Assembly (NCBI GenBank): GCA_934162425.1
Contig: CAKPIS010000007.1
Coordinates: 1-64,000 of the forward strand
Length of the DNA stretch: 64,000 bases
Source: an uncultured Bacilli bacterium
GTDB lineage: Bacteria; Bacillota_I; Bacilli_A; RF39; UBA660
Reading direction: 5' to 3'
Below the pieces are notes generated by a model that was not told where the DNA came from, made no database searches, and saw only the letters and a list, made by a program, of their open reading frames with translations. The translations under genes were made by a program, and so were the position numbers. Below, piece after piece: positions 1 through 8,380 of the stretch. Position 1 is the stretch's first letter, and every line of letters begins with the position of its first letter.

Positions 1-56
1 AAATATTGTCTTTAGCCCTTATTTTATCGGCATTTATTTATTTTTATATTTGGGTA

Positions 57-437
57 TCACTTATTCAACCTCACCCATGGTGTTCTAACCATGCGAGGTC
101 CATTTTCATCCTCATATCCCTTTGCAGCATCTATAACATATCCAACACAATCAACTAATCTAATATTTGCAGTAAAATCTTCTATATTGATAGTTACTGC
201 GTTAGAAGGCACAAATTTTGGTTCTATTGTCATAATGGTTTTACCTTGAGCGGTTTGAGGTATTTCATCTAAACATCTTTTTCTTTCATACTCATCTTTT
301 ATGTTAGGAACAACTAAATTTTCTATGCATTTTTTAATAAAAGTTGATTTACCAGTTCTAACAGCTCCTACTACACCTAAATATATATCTCCGCCAGTTC
401 TTTCAGATATATCTTTAATTATTTTTTCTTTTTCCAT
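57..437 (-). pseudogene. spoIVA: Stage IV sporulation protein A, N-terminal fragment only
   Basis: SpoIVA is the ATPase that polymerises on the forespore surface and is the base of the spore coat. The first 121 residues match it closely: the opening ERTGGDIYLGVVGAVRTGKS with the P-loop, then TIEPKFVPSNA, RLVDCVGY and AKGYEDENGPRM. Full-length SpoIVA is about 490 residues. Here homology stops abruptly after the conserved TPW and only VRLNK and a TGA follow, so the middle and C-terminal domains are missing. The 56 bases left to the window edge show no continuation. This could be a true truncation, an intragenic insertion like the two seen at 43-57 kb, or an effect of the contig edge. Identity is certain; the cause of truncation is not. 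Confidence 0.85.
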
Positions 438-526
438 ATAATCCCTACTTTCTTATATATCTCATTAAATATTATGTTGATGTTGAAATAATATGAAAAA
501 ATAATTAAAAAAATAGCTAAAATAAG

Positions 527-1354
527 CTATTCTTGCAATTCTACTGAATCAAATATATACTTTCCACTTTCTTCCATTTTAAAAGTCCATTTATAGGTAT
601 ATAAATTGTCTAAATAATTATCTATATCAAATTCTAACAATTCATTAGAATACTTAGTATCAATTATAATATTATTTTCTTCCTCACTAGTATATTTTTT
701 AAGTATATTATATTTAAATGAATTTTCTATATTATCAGATGGTCCAGAATACACAAACATCACTTTATTTATAATAATTAAATTATCATTTTCTTTATAA
801 ACATCTTCCATTTTAGTAATCATTTTTACTCCTTGTGGACTTCCAGAACCCATTTTATTTTGACAATCTATTATATTTCCTGAATAAAAACATTTTTTAC
901 TAGATATATTATATGAAACACCACTATTTTTTATCTTACTATTCTTTCCAAATAAATTCTTAATGTTATTTTCAACTTTAATACTATCATATGTTTTTTC
1001 TTCTTCTGTTTGACTACCTAAATCATAAGCAATTTTAAATGCTATACCAAACTTAACATTATCATCTAATGATTTACTTACTATCTTATCTTTAGAATAA
1101 AAATATCCCAAATAATCATAACCATTAACAACTAAATCTGATGTTTCATTTATGGAATTCATATCATTAAAAAGTTTAATTATTTTTTTATTGTTAAGAG
1201 ATACATCACCAGTTATTTTTTCAACAGAAGTATTACTAGAATTATTAATATTTTTTTTATAATAATAAATTATTAGTGCGATAAAGCCCACTATAAATAT
1301 AAAAACAAGCAATTTTATAATGAGCTTAAGAATATTTTTGTTATTTTCGTTCAT
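527..1354 (-). CDS. Membrane-anchored extracellular protein of unknown function
   Basis: I do not recognise this 275-residue protein. Residues about 8-31 form one hydrophobic segment after a short N-terminus containing two lysines, followed by a lysine pair and an Asn/Ser-rich linker. This fits a type II anchor with the remaining 240 residues outside the cell. The outer part is rich in charged and aromatic residues and has one Cys pair (around KKCFYSG and IIDCQNK) that could form a disulfide. The start ATG follows a purine-rich AAAGGAAAACAT site. It stands alone between the spoIVA fragment and spoVIF, which lie on the same strand. The role is unknown; the surroundings hint at sporulation or the envelope. 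Confidence 0.7.
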   Translation of the reverse strand: MNENNKNILKLIIKLLVFIFIVGFIALIIYYYKKNINNSSNTSVEKITGDVSLNNKKIIKLFNDMNSINETSDLVVNGYDYLGYFYSKDKIVSKSLDDNVKFGIAFKIAYDLGSQTEEEKTYDSIKVENNIKNLFGKNSKIKNSGVSYNISSKKCFYSGNIIDCQNKMGSGSPQGVKMITKMEDVYKENDNLIIINKVMFVYSGPSDNIENSFKYNILKKYTSEEENNIIIDTKYSNELLEFDIDNYLDNLYTYKWTFKMEESGKYIFDSVELQE

Positions 1355-1576
1355 ATTATGTTTTCCTTTCGATATTACTTACTTTATATTATAATATTTT
1401 TCTCTTACTTTCGTTAATAAAAACTTCTAATAGTTTTTTCATTTTATTGTCTTTTGTATATTAATCATACTATTTTATCATCTCATCAATTATTTTTTCT
1501 TACAATACCATTTTCAAAATATAAACTACATTCATTGTTTTATTTATATTTATTAAATTACTTATTATTTTAATTG

Positions 1577-1819
1577 CTATAACATATTTTCTAAATTATC
1601 AGGAATTTTATCTCCAACAACAGCCTTTACAATCCTATCTGATTGCTCTTTAGTTACAGATTTACCAGTTAGATTAGATAATTCACTAATAACATCTCTT
1701 ATGGTATTTTCATCCTTTAAATTATCTCCCTTTAATTTGTTAGCTAAATCTAAAATCGATTGTTTACTAACGTTAGTTTTTCTTTCCACCTTATTAAGAA
1801 AACTTTCGGTTATTCGCAT
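1577..1819 (-). CDS. spoVIF: Stage VI sporulation protein F (SpoVIF/YjcC family)
   Basis: This 80-residue protein has the SpoVIF pattern: F-x-x-x-VE-x-KT near the start, then LA-x-x-L, KDE-x-T-x-R-x-VI and VTKEQSDRIVKAV. In Bacillus SpoVIF (YjcC) is made in the mother cell and is needed for late coat maturation. An in-frame GTG lies nine bases upstream, but AGGAG sits eight bases before the ATG at 1819 and would overlap a GTG start, so I chose the ATG. With the spoIVA fragment, the SASP and YunB it shows that this lineage has a sporulation programme. The family call rests on pattern and length only. Confidence 0.75.
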   Translation of the reverse strand: MRITESFLNKVERKTNVSKQSILDLANKLKGDNLKDENTIRDVISELSNLTGKSVTKEQSDRIVKAVVGDKIPDNLENML

Positions 1820-1858
1820 ATTAATCACTCCTAAAATATTATATGAGTAATTAATAAA

Positions 1859-3289
1859 TTAGTTATTATTTCTTTCTTTAATTGCCTTTTTAGCTTCTTC
1901 TATATCATTAAAATAAATCACTTTATCCTTTAGTTTTTCATAGTTTTCATTACCTTTACCTAATATTAAAACAATATCTTTTTCACCAGCTAAATCAATG
2001 CCTCTTTTTATAGCATCATGTCTATCTAATACTATTTCATAATTATCATATTTACCCTTAACATCTCTAATCATCATATCAATTATATCTTTAGGATCTT
2101 CACTTCTAGGATCTTCATACGTAAAGATAACATATGATGCACTATCAACTAATGTTTTACCCATAATAGGTCTTTTTAAAAAGTCTCTTTCTCCTGCAAC
2201 ACCTTGAACTACTATAGATCTATTTATATCCAAAGTATGAACAAATTTAAGTAAGCTTTCTATACCATTAGGAGTATGTGCATAGTCTACCATAACATAA
2301 TAATTACTATTCGTATTTATCATTTCCATTCTTCCAGAAATAGAAACATCTTTAATTCTTTTTTCTATATCAGAAAATGAAACTCCATAATTTATAGCAA
2401 CCAAAATAGCCGCTGCTAAATTATATACATTAAAATCACCTAGTAAAGGACTTTCTATTTTTAACTCTTTATCATTATATCTATAAACTATATTAGTTAA
2501 ATTAGGTTTAACCTCGTAAGATACTATTTGAAAAGTACTATCATTTTTTCCATATGTATAAATATCATTTGCATTAGAACAATCTTTCATATAGCTATAA
2601 TGTGCATCATCTTTATTTAAAACAGAAAAACCATCATTTTTTGTTTGTTTAAATAATTTACCCTTACAACTTAAATAATTTTCAAAAGTTTTATGTATAT
2701 TTAAATGCTCACTAGTTACATTTGTAAGTACTGATGAATCAAATACTAGATCAGCTAATCTTCCTCTAAAAAACGCTTCACTTGATGCTTCCATAACTAC
2801 ATATTTACAGCTAGCTAAAACAAATTCATTAAAATATTTATATAATTTATCAGCATCAGGAGTAGTATTACTAGTTTCTAAATTAAATTTTGCACAACTT
2901 CTACCATTAGTTCCAATATATCCACAATTTTCTTTTCCTAAAAGAGTTTGTATAATAGTTGAAACAGACGTTTTACCATCAGTACCAGTAACACCAATAA
3001 TAGTTAATTTATCTTGCGGATTATCATAAAATCTTGCACATAAAAGTGGTAATTCCTTATTAGTATTACTAACTTTAATAATAGGCACATTTTTTTCTCC
3101 AACATCTTTAGATACTACTATAGCAGCTGCACCATTTTTTATAGCATCATCTATAAAATCATGTCTATCTGCATTAACTCCCATAGTGCATATAAAAAGA
3201 TCCCCTTCTTTAACTTCTTTAGAGTTTATTTTTATATCATTTATAACTACATTACTATCTACATTATATAATTCATTTAACTTCTTCAT
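1859..3289 (-). CDS. murE: UDP-N-acetylmuramoyl-tripeptide synthetase MurE
   Basis: MurE adds the third amino acid to the peptidoglycan stem peptide in the cytoplasm, using ATP. The 476-residue protein has the Mur-ligase order: an N-terminal UDP-sugar domain (SNTNKELPLLCARFYDNP), the ATP loop GVTGTDGKTS at about residue 99, the central domain with TSEHLNIHKT, and the C-terminal domain with YAHTPNG. The specificity loop reads EDPRSEDP. The DPR form is typical of enzymes that add meso-diaminopimelate, whereas lysine-adding enzymes lack this Arg, so a DAP-type wall is likely. The start has GGAGG seven bases before ATG. It is downstream of der on the same strand but separated by about 260 bases and a terminator. 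Confidence 0.95.
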   Translation of the reverse strand: MKKLNELYNVDSNVVINDIKINSKEVKEGDLFICTMGVNADRHDFIDDAIKNGAAAIVVSKDVGEKNVPIIKVSNTNKELPLLCARFYDNPQDKLTIIGVTGTDGKTSVSTIIQTLLGKENCGYIGTNGRSCAKFNLETSNTTPDADKLYKYFNEFVLASCKYVVMEASSEAFFRGRLADLVFDSSVLTNVTSEHLNIHKTFENYLSCKGKLFKQTKNDGFSVLNKDDAHYSYMKDCSNANDIYTYGKNDSTFQIVSYEVKPNLTNIVYRYNDKELKIESPLLGDFNVYNLAAAILVAINYGVSFSDIEKRIKDVSISGRMEMINTNSNYYVMVDYAHTPNGIESLLKFVHTLDINRSIVVQGVAGERDFLKRPIMGKTLVDSASYVIFTYEDPRSEDPKDIIDMMIRDVKGKYDNYEIVLDRHDAIKRGIDLAGEKDIVLILGKGNENYEKLKDKVIYFNDIEEAKKAIKERNNN

Positions 3290-3457
3290 AATACCTCCAT
3301 CATATATCTATATTATAAACCAAAATAATTAAATTTAACAACATATAAAATAAAAAAAGCTATTTAACTTTATTTATCAAAATTATTTTTTATAATGTTT
3401 CCTTTCTTAGAAAAAAGCCATAATCTATTTCTTTATCATATAATTTTTCTTTATATT

Positions 3458-3491
3458 AAAAAAGTACTTTTTCTTTGATTTAAGTACTTTT
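3458..3491 (-). terminator. Rho-independent terminator after der
   Basis: On the minus strand AAAAGTACTT and AAGTACTTTT form a ten-pair stem followed by further T residues. It separates der from murE. A weak 43-codon frame runs through it and is not called. Confidence 0.6.
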
Positions 3492-3548
3492 AAAGTTAAA
3501 GGTATTTTATAACTACCATTTTTTCTTTTATAATAACTTATTTCATTA

Positions 3549-4862
3549 TTACTCATCTCTATTTTTAAATTGAAATACTATAGGTGTCCCTTCAAAATCA
3601 AAACTTTCTCTTATTTTATTTTCTAAATATCTTTCATAAGAGAAATGCACTAATCCTTTATTATTTACGTTAAATGTAAACTTAGGTGGTTTAACACCAG
3701 TTTGTGCAGTAAATAATATCTTAAGTCTTCTACCCTTATATGATGGAGGAGCTTTTAATGCTACAGCATCTGTTATCACATCATTTAGTACACTTGTTTT
3801 AATTTCTTTTCTAGAATTATTATAAACTTTAATTACTTCAGGCATAAGTAGGTGAAGTCTCTTTTTAGTTTTAGCCGATAAAAACACTATTGGTACATAA
3901 CTTAAAAATTGAAATTCGGCTCTAACCTTCTTAGTAAATTCCTTTATATCCTTATTTTTATCATCTACAGTATCCCATTTATTTACAACAAGAACCATAG
4001 CCTTTCCAGCTTCTAGTGCATAACTTGCTATATGTTTATCATGCTCTATTATGCCTTCTTCTGCATTTATAACAACTAAACAAACATCGCTTCTATCTAT
4101 TGCTTTCATACTACGAAGAAGACTATATTTTTCTATATTTTCATATACTCTTCCTTTTTTTCTCATACCAGCTGTATCAATAACAACAAACTTTTCTTTA
4201 TCATAAGTAAACTCTGTATCAACAGTATCACGAGTAGTACCAGCTACATCACTTACTATTACTCTATCTTCATTTAATATGGCATTAACTAGTGAAGACT
4301 TACCGACATTTGGTCTTCCAATTACGCAAAACTTTAATACATCACTACTATAATCTTCTTCTGTAAACTCATTAAATCCACTAGTTACTTCATCCATTAA
4401 ATCATTAATACCTATATTATGAGATCCCGAAATTGGTATGTAATAATCAAATCCTAGTTCATAAAAATCATACATATTCTCTAACGTTTTCTTATTATCA
4501 ACTTTATTTATAGCAACTACTACCTTTTTATTACTTTTTCTTAATATATCTCTTACTACATAATCATTTGTAGTTAATCCTTCTTTACCATCAACAATAA
4601 ATATAACAACATCAGCTTCATTTATAGCAAGAGTAGCTTGCATTTTAATTTCTTTATTAAATGCATCTTCTCCTATATCAATACCACCAGTATCAATAAC
4701 ATTAAACTTATAATTATAATATGTACCAGTTCCATAAATTCTATCTCTAGTAACACCAGGGGTATCTTCAATAATAGCTTGTTTTCTACCAACTAATCTA
4801 TTAAATATAGTAGATTTACCAACGTTTGGTCTTCCAACTAATGCTATAGTAGGTATTTTCAT
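3549..4862 (-). CDS. der: Ribosome biogenesis GTPase Der (EngA)
   Basis: Der is an essential GTPase with two tandem GTPase domains that helps assemble the 50S subunit. In this 437-residue protein the first domain has GRPNVGKST at residues 10-18, DTGG near 57 and NKVD near 119. The second has GRPNVGKSS at 182-190, DTAG and NKWD. A C-terminal KH-like domain with GVKPPKFTFNVN completes the usual architecture and length. The ORF opens three codons earlier at GTG, but GAGGTG is placed ideally for the ATG at 4862. EngB lies upstream on the same strand, so two GTPases for ribosome assembly and division sit together. Confidence 0.97.
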   Translation of the reverse strand: MKIPTIALVGRPNVGKSTIFNRLVGRKQAIIEDTPGVTRDRIYGTGTYYNYKFNVIDTGGIDIGEDAFNKEIKMQATLAINEADVVIFIVDGKEGLTTNDYVVRDILRKSNKKVVVAINKVDNKKTLENMYDFYELGFDYYIPISGSHNIGINDLMDEVTSGFNEFTEEDYSSDVLKFCVIGRPNVGKSSLVNAILNEDRVIVSDVAGTTRDTVDTEFTYDKEKFVVIDTAGMRKKGRVYENIEKYSLLRSMKAIDRSDVCLVVINAEEGIIEHDKHIASYALEAGKAMVLVVNKWDTVDDKNKDIKEFTKKVRAEFQFLSYVPIVFLSAKTKKRLHLLMPEVIKVYNNSRKEIKTSVLNDVITDAVALKAPPSYKGRRLKILFTAQTGVKPPKFTFNVNNKGLVHFSYERYLENKIRESFDFEGTPIVFQFKNRDE

Positions 4863-4908
4863 ACTAATCACCTCAACTTCGTTTATAAATTATAACATAA
4901 TTTTATAA

Positions 4909-4946
4909 AAAAAAGAAGTACTTAAGAAACTAGTCCGTATACTTCC
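4909..4946 (-). terminator. Weak terminator at the end of engB
   Basis: On the minus strand GAAGTA pairs with TACTTC across a loop of about 20 bases and is followed by eight T residues. It overlaps the last codons of engB. The long loop makes this a modest prediction. Confidence 0.4.
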
Positions 4947-5518
4947 TTTTCTATCATATTTTGTATTTCTTTTTTTCCTAACTTAGTCTTAGATGAGAAT
5001 AAAACTAATTCATCTCCTAATGCTAAATCTATATTATCAGTAATTTGTTTTTTACACTTATCTCTTTGTGTAGTTCCAACTTTATCTACTTTTGTTGCAA
5101 CTAATATAACTTTAACTCCGTGAAATTTAAGGAAATTATACATAAGTAAATCATCTTCGGTTGGCTTATGTCTAAAATCAACAAGCATAAATACCCATTT
5201 TAATTCTTTTCTTTCTGATAGATATTCTTCTATCATCATACCAAATTTCTTTTGTTTATTGTGGCTTACACTAGCATATCCGTATCCAGGAACATCTACT
5301 AAGTAAAATGCATCATTTACCTTATAAAAGTTTATTGTCTGAGTCTTACCAGGTTTACCAGATATTCTTGCAAAGTCTCTTCTTTCCATAATAGAATTAG
5401 TAAAACTTGATTTACCAACATTACTTCTACCTATAAGTAAGAACTCTGGTTTGTTATCTGTTGGATACTGACTTCTTCTTACCGCAATATTAGATAATTC
5501 GGTCTTTGAAATTTTCAT
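4922..5518 (-). CDS. engB: Ribosome biogenesis GTP-binding protein EngB (YsxC)
   Basis: A single-domain TrmE-Era-EngA-like GTPase needed for late 50S assembly. The 198-residue protein has LLIGRSNVGKSS at about residue 27, the G2 Thr in KPGKTQTINFY, the G3 motif DVPGYGYA and the G4 motif TKVDK, as in YsxC. The ATG is preceded by AAGGTGAT. It lies just upstream of der on the same strand; the gap holds only der's ribosome binding site and a weak terminator hairpin, so the two may be partly cotranscribed. Confidence 0.96.
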   Translation of the reverse strand: MKISKTELSNIAVRRSQYPTDNKPEFLLIGRSNVGKSSFTNSIMERRDFARISGKPGKTQTINFYKVNDAFYLVDVPGYGYASVSHNKQKKFGMMIEEYLSERKELKWVFMLVDFRHKPTEDDLLMYNFLKFHGVKVILVATKVDKVGTTQRDKCKKQITDNIDLALGDELVLFSSKTKLGKKEIQNMIEKEVYGLVS

Positions 5519-5624
5519 ATGTTAATCACCTTCATTATTATGTTACAAAAATGTTTTAATATAACACTTCGTGCAAAAGTATTATAACAAAGTTATTAAT
5601 AAAATGCAAATTAGCCATATATAT

Positions 5625-6569
5625 TTAATTATTAATAGCTATTTCAGCTATTTTTTTAGCATCATCAAAAGTTTTACATGCACATATAAATAGTCCTTTA
5701 TGACAAAAAGTAATAGTATTAACACCACTTACCTTTTGTAATTCTTCTCCTTCAAGTCCTGCCCAAGATGCTGGAAATGGCTTTTTAACGTCAAAACTAT
5801 TTATACTACTTGGTGTTGCAACTACGTTATATCCTCCTCTTTTAGATGGAAAAATAGCATATAATATATCTTTTGCTTTAGGATTTGCAGAAGATAAAAC
5901 TATATCTTGCCATGGCATATATCTATCTAAAATTAACACTCCATTACTACTTAAATTAATCTTTTCTTCAACTATTGTTCTAGCTTTTTCTTTTGCAACC
6001 ATCTTAGATATAAAATTATTAAATATAGTATTTAAAAATAAAACAGCATCTAAAAATCTTTCACTTTCTTTATCATTTTCATACCAAACAGGATTAAAAC
6101 TACTTATTAAAGATGGTATACTTTGATATTTTACTGGTATATTAACATTTAAACTTTGTCCATTATCATCTCTATCTATATCCATGATTAAATTCTTATC
6201 TACTGAATTTTTAAATGAATCTATGTTATCTACCTCTAGTTTTTTTATAACATCATAACCAAATTCATTCCATATAAGACCACATGAAGCATATTTTATA
6301 CCATTATCACGATGCTTATCAAAATCATTACCATGATGATCATATTTACCAAAACCAATATCATAAATAAATTTATCTTTCATACTATCATCTACTTTAT
6401 TAGTTCTATATAATTTAATACTGCCAAATTTATTTAATAGTATTACACTAGCCATAATTTCATCAGCATGAAACGTACCACTATGTGTAATAAATGATGC
6501 ATCTTCTTTATTTTCTACTAATTCTATTACAACTTCTTCATTATATATATTCTTTAATACTTTCTTCAT
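5625..6569 (-). CDS. MYG1-family (UPF0160) predicted metal-dependent phosphoesterase
   Basis: The 314-residue protein matches the MYG1 family, DHH-like metal-dependent phosphoesterases; the yeast and human members are RNA exonucleases. The metal-binding signatures are visible: THSGTFHADE near residue 30, IYDIGFGKYDHHG near 70 and a C-terminal CHKGLFICACK. The bacterial substrate is not established. The frame opens at a GTG three codons earlier, but AGGTGAT precedes the ATG at 6569, which I chose. The preceding gene ends inside this gene's ribosome binding region, so the pair is probably translationally coupled. Two genes upstream lies nrnA, another DHH-type phosphoesterase. Confidence 0.85.
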   Translation of the reverse strand: MKKVLKNIYNEEVVIELVENKEDASFITHSGTFHADEIMASVILLNKFGSIKLYRTNKVDDSMKDKFIYDIGFGKYDHHGNDFDKHRDNGIKYASCGLIWNEFGYDVIKKLEVDNIDSFKNSVDKNLIMDIDRDDNGQSLNVNIPVKYQSIPSLISSFNPVWYENDKESERFLDAVLFLNTIFNNFISKMVAKEKARTIVEEKINLSSNGVLILDRYMPWQDIVLSSANPKAKDILYAIFPSKRGGYNVVATPSSINSFDVKKPFPASWAGLEGEELQKVSGVNTITFCHKGLFICACKTFDDAKKIAEIAINN

Positions 6570-6578
6570 AACTATCAC

Positions 6579-6857
6579 CTATTTATTTGTATTATTATAA
6601 TAATTTAATTCTGATAATTTTCTTGACACTTCATCTAAATCATCAATATCTACTTCATAATTTAATATTTCTTCTATATCAAATATTAAATTATTTAAAG
6701 AGCTATATTTACTATAATCTATATCATATCTTTTTAATACTTCTATATCATTATCACTTAAATATATACCATTACCTCTATTTTTAATAAAGGATTTATC
6801 TTCATATACATCTTTAACTAATTTTTCTATATCTAGATTTTTATTATTAACTATCAA
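6579..6857 (-). CDS. Small acidic protein of unknown function, TTG start
   Basis: I do not recognise this 92-residue protein, which is rich in Asp, Tyr and Asn and has no signal peptide or membrane segment. There is no Met codon anywhere in the frame. TTG at 6857 lies five bases after AAAGGTGA, so a TTG start is likely. It lies directly upstream of the MYG1-family gene and its stop codon falls in that gene's ribosome binding region, which suggests coupling. Directly upstream is copy A of a 59-base repeat carrying a terminator and a possible promoter. Confidence 0.6.
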   Translation of the reverse strand: MIVNNKNLDIEKLVKDVYEDKSFIKNRGNGIYLSDNDIEVLKRYDIDYSKYSSLNNLIFDIEEILNYEVDIDDLDEVSRKLSELNYYNNTNK

Positions 6858-6867
6858 CTAAATCACC

Positions 6868-6926
6868 TTTTATATCATAACATAATTATCAAAAAAAGGA
6901 CACTTTTGTATCCTAATTATTTTCTT
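6868..6926. repeat. 59-bp direct repeat, copy A
   Basis: Identical over 59 bases to 7368..7426, exactly 500 bases away. It contains a hairpin with a T run (minus strand) and the last bases of an nrnA-like 3' end. The two copies flank the 126-codon gene at 6942..7322. Confidence 0.9.
6891..6914 (-). terminator. Terminator inside repeat copy A
   Basis: On the minus strand AGGATAC and GTGTCCT pair (one G-T) around AAAA, followed by seven T residues. It terminates the gene at 6942..7322. Confidence 0.7.
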
Positions 6927-6941
6927 TTGCATATTTTCATC

Positions 6942-7322
6942 TTAACTTACTATATAATGTATTATTTCTTCATCACTTTTTTTAGTGCCATCATAATTAT
7001 AATAAATTAGTACAGTTTCAATTGCTAATTTAAGCATCAACATATAAAGTATAAGTTCACGTCCATAACTGGTGTTTTTATATTTATTTATATATGTATC
7101 AGTTTTTCTTCTCATTTCCTTATCAATTGGGATAATATTGTAATTAAATTTTTTTACTTTTTGTGTGAATGTATAAAATAATCCACAGTAATATTCATCT
7201 GTCATTTCAAGATTAAGTTCATAAATTGCCCTAGGAGTTTTTCTTTCATTTATACTTCTTACAAGATTTAAATCTGCCTCATATCTTCTTTTTAAAAAAA
7301 ACTTTTCTTCATTTTTATCCAT
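6942..7322 (-). CDS. Hypothetical cytoplasmic protein flanked by 59-bp direct repeats
   Basis: I do not recognise this 126-residue protein. It is charged, with a basic stretch FFLKRRYEADLNLVR near the start and a helical middle (GRELILYMLMLKLAIETV). It has no signal peptide. The frame opens earlier with TTG, but the ATG at 7322 with an upstream AAAGGA is the more likely start. The gene is bracketed by two identical 59-base repeats, each carrying a terminator, so gene plus one repeat form a 500-base unit that looks inserted between nrnA and the downstream small gene. Confidence 0.55.
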   Translation of the reverse strand: MDKNEEKFFLKRRYEADLNLVRSINERKTPRAIYELNLEMTDEYYCGLFYTFTQKVKKFNYNIIPIDKEMRRKTDTYINKYKNTSYGRELILYMLMLKLAIETVLIYYNYDGTKKSDEEIIHYIVS

Positions 7323-7367
7323 AAAAATATTTATCCTTTCATTATTATACAAACTTAACGATTCGTT

Positions 7368-7426
7368 TTTTATATCATAACATAATTATCAAAAAAAGGA
7401 CACTTTTGTATCCTAATTATTTTCTT
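7368..7426. repeat. 59-bp direct repeat, copy B (contains the nrnA 3' end)
   Basis: Same 59 bases as 6868..6926. This copy includes the last codons and stop of nrnA and its terminator, so it is probably the original and copy A the duplicate. Confidence 0.9.
7391..7414 (-). terminator. Terminator of nrnA inside repeat copy B
   Basis: Same hairpin and T run as in copy A. It begins within the nrnA stop codon. Confidence 0.75.
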
Positions 7427-8369
7427 CAATATTATATGTTTTACACATATTATTTAATTTTTCTATTATTTCATCAGCTTCACTAAATGAATTTAACTTA
7501 GCACCACAAGCATACATATGACCTCCACCGTTATATTGTTCAAATAACTTATTAATAATAGGTCCTCTTGATCTCGCATATGCTCTAATTACATTATTTT
7601 TAACATCTTCAACAAATACAGTCCAAACAATTAAATTATTAATATAATTATAATTATTCATTATTCCACCAATACTAGCTGAATCAACTTTATATTTTTT
7701 TAAATCATCTTTAGTAATTTTTATGCTTCCAACACCATCTTTTGTAATATTCATATTAAGAGAAATAAAGCCTTCTAACCTAACTTCACTAATATCTCTT
7801 CTATATAATTTACTATATAAACTGCTAGTATCTATATTATTTTCTCCAACTAATCTAGATACTATTTTATATGTATTTGGTGATGTAACTCCAAATAAGA
7901 ATCTATTTGTATCAGCAATAATTCCTAAAAACAAGCACTGACTAGCATGTTTTGGAATTTTTAAATTAAATTCATAAGCTAGTGATGCTATTATTTCACA
8001 AGTACTAGATGCATTTTCATTTACTATATCGTATTTAGAAAATTCATCTATCTTAGGATGATGATCTATTTTTATTTTCTCTTTAAACTTATAAAAGTTA
8101 GCTGAGTCAATTCTTTTAATATCTGGTATATCAAGTGCTATTAAAAGTGAAGATGAGCTCTCTTCTTCTGTAACTTTATCATGATGACCAAAAAACTTAA
8201 ATTTAGAAATAGGAGATCCTACAACTTTTACATTTTTACCTTCAAAATTACTTTCTATTATTTCTTTTAATGCAAATGTAGAACCAAGTGCATCTGGATC
8301 TCCTCCAATATGTCTTGCAATTACTATGTTATCGTACTTTTTTATTAAATCTAATAATTTATTTTGCAT
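7413..8369 (-). CDS. nrnA: Bifunctional nanoRNase / pAp phosphatase NrnA (DHH family)
   Basis: NrnA degrades short RNA oligonucleotides (2-5 nt) to mononucleotides and dephosphorylates pAp, finishing RNA turnover in Firmicutes. The 318-residue protein has the DHH motif series: HIGGDPDALGS near residue 21, LDIPD, the DHH motif IDHHPKID near 102, a SSTCEII stretch, and the C-terminal DHHA1 substrate loop GGGHMYACGA near 285. Length is normal. The start is an ATG after AAGGAATAG. ackA lies upstream with an 11-base gap, so the two are probably cotranscribed. The 3' end lies in the 59-base repeat. Confidence 0.93.
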   Translation of the reverse strand: MQNKLLDLIKKYDNIVIARHIGGDPDALGSTFALKEIIESNFEGKNVKVVGSPISKFKFFGHHDKVTEEESSSSLLIALDIPDIKRIDSANFYKFKEKIKIDHHPKIDEFSKYDIVNENASSTCEIIASLAYEFNLKIPKHASQCLFLGIIADTNRFLFGVTSPNTYKIVSRLVGENNIDTSSLYSKLYRRDISEVRLEGFISLNMNITKDGVGSIKITKDDLKKYKVDSASIGGIMNNYNYINNLIVWTVFVEDVKNNVIRAYARSRGPIINKLFEQYNGGGHMYACGAKLNSFSEADEIIEKLNNMCKTYNIEENN

Positions 8370-8380
8370 TATACTATTCC

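Noticed and set aside
1355..1576. Possible decayed gene between the membrane protein and spoVIF
   Set aside because: Only scattered short frames with multiple stops; no recognisable protein similarity, so nothing is called.
3417..3557. A 43-codon basic frame directly after der (minus strand)
   Set aside because: It has no ribosome binding site and runs through the der terminator hairpin.
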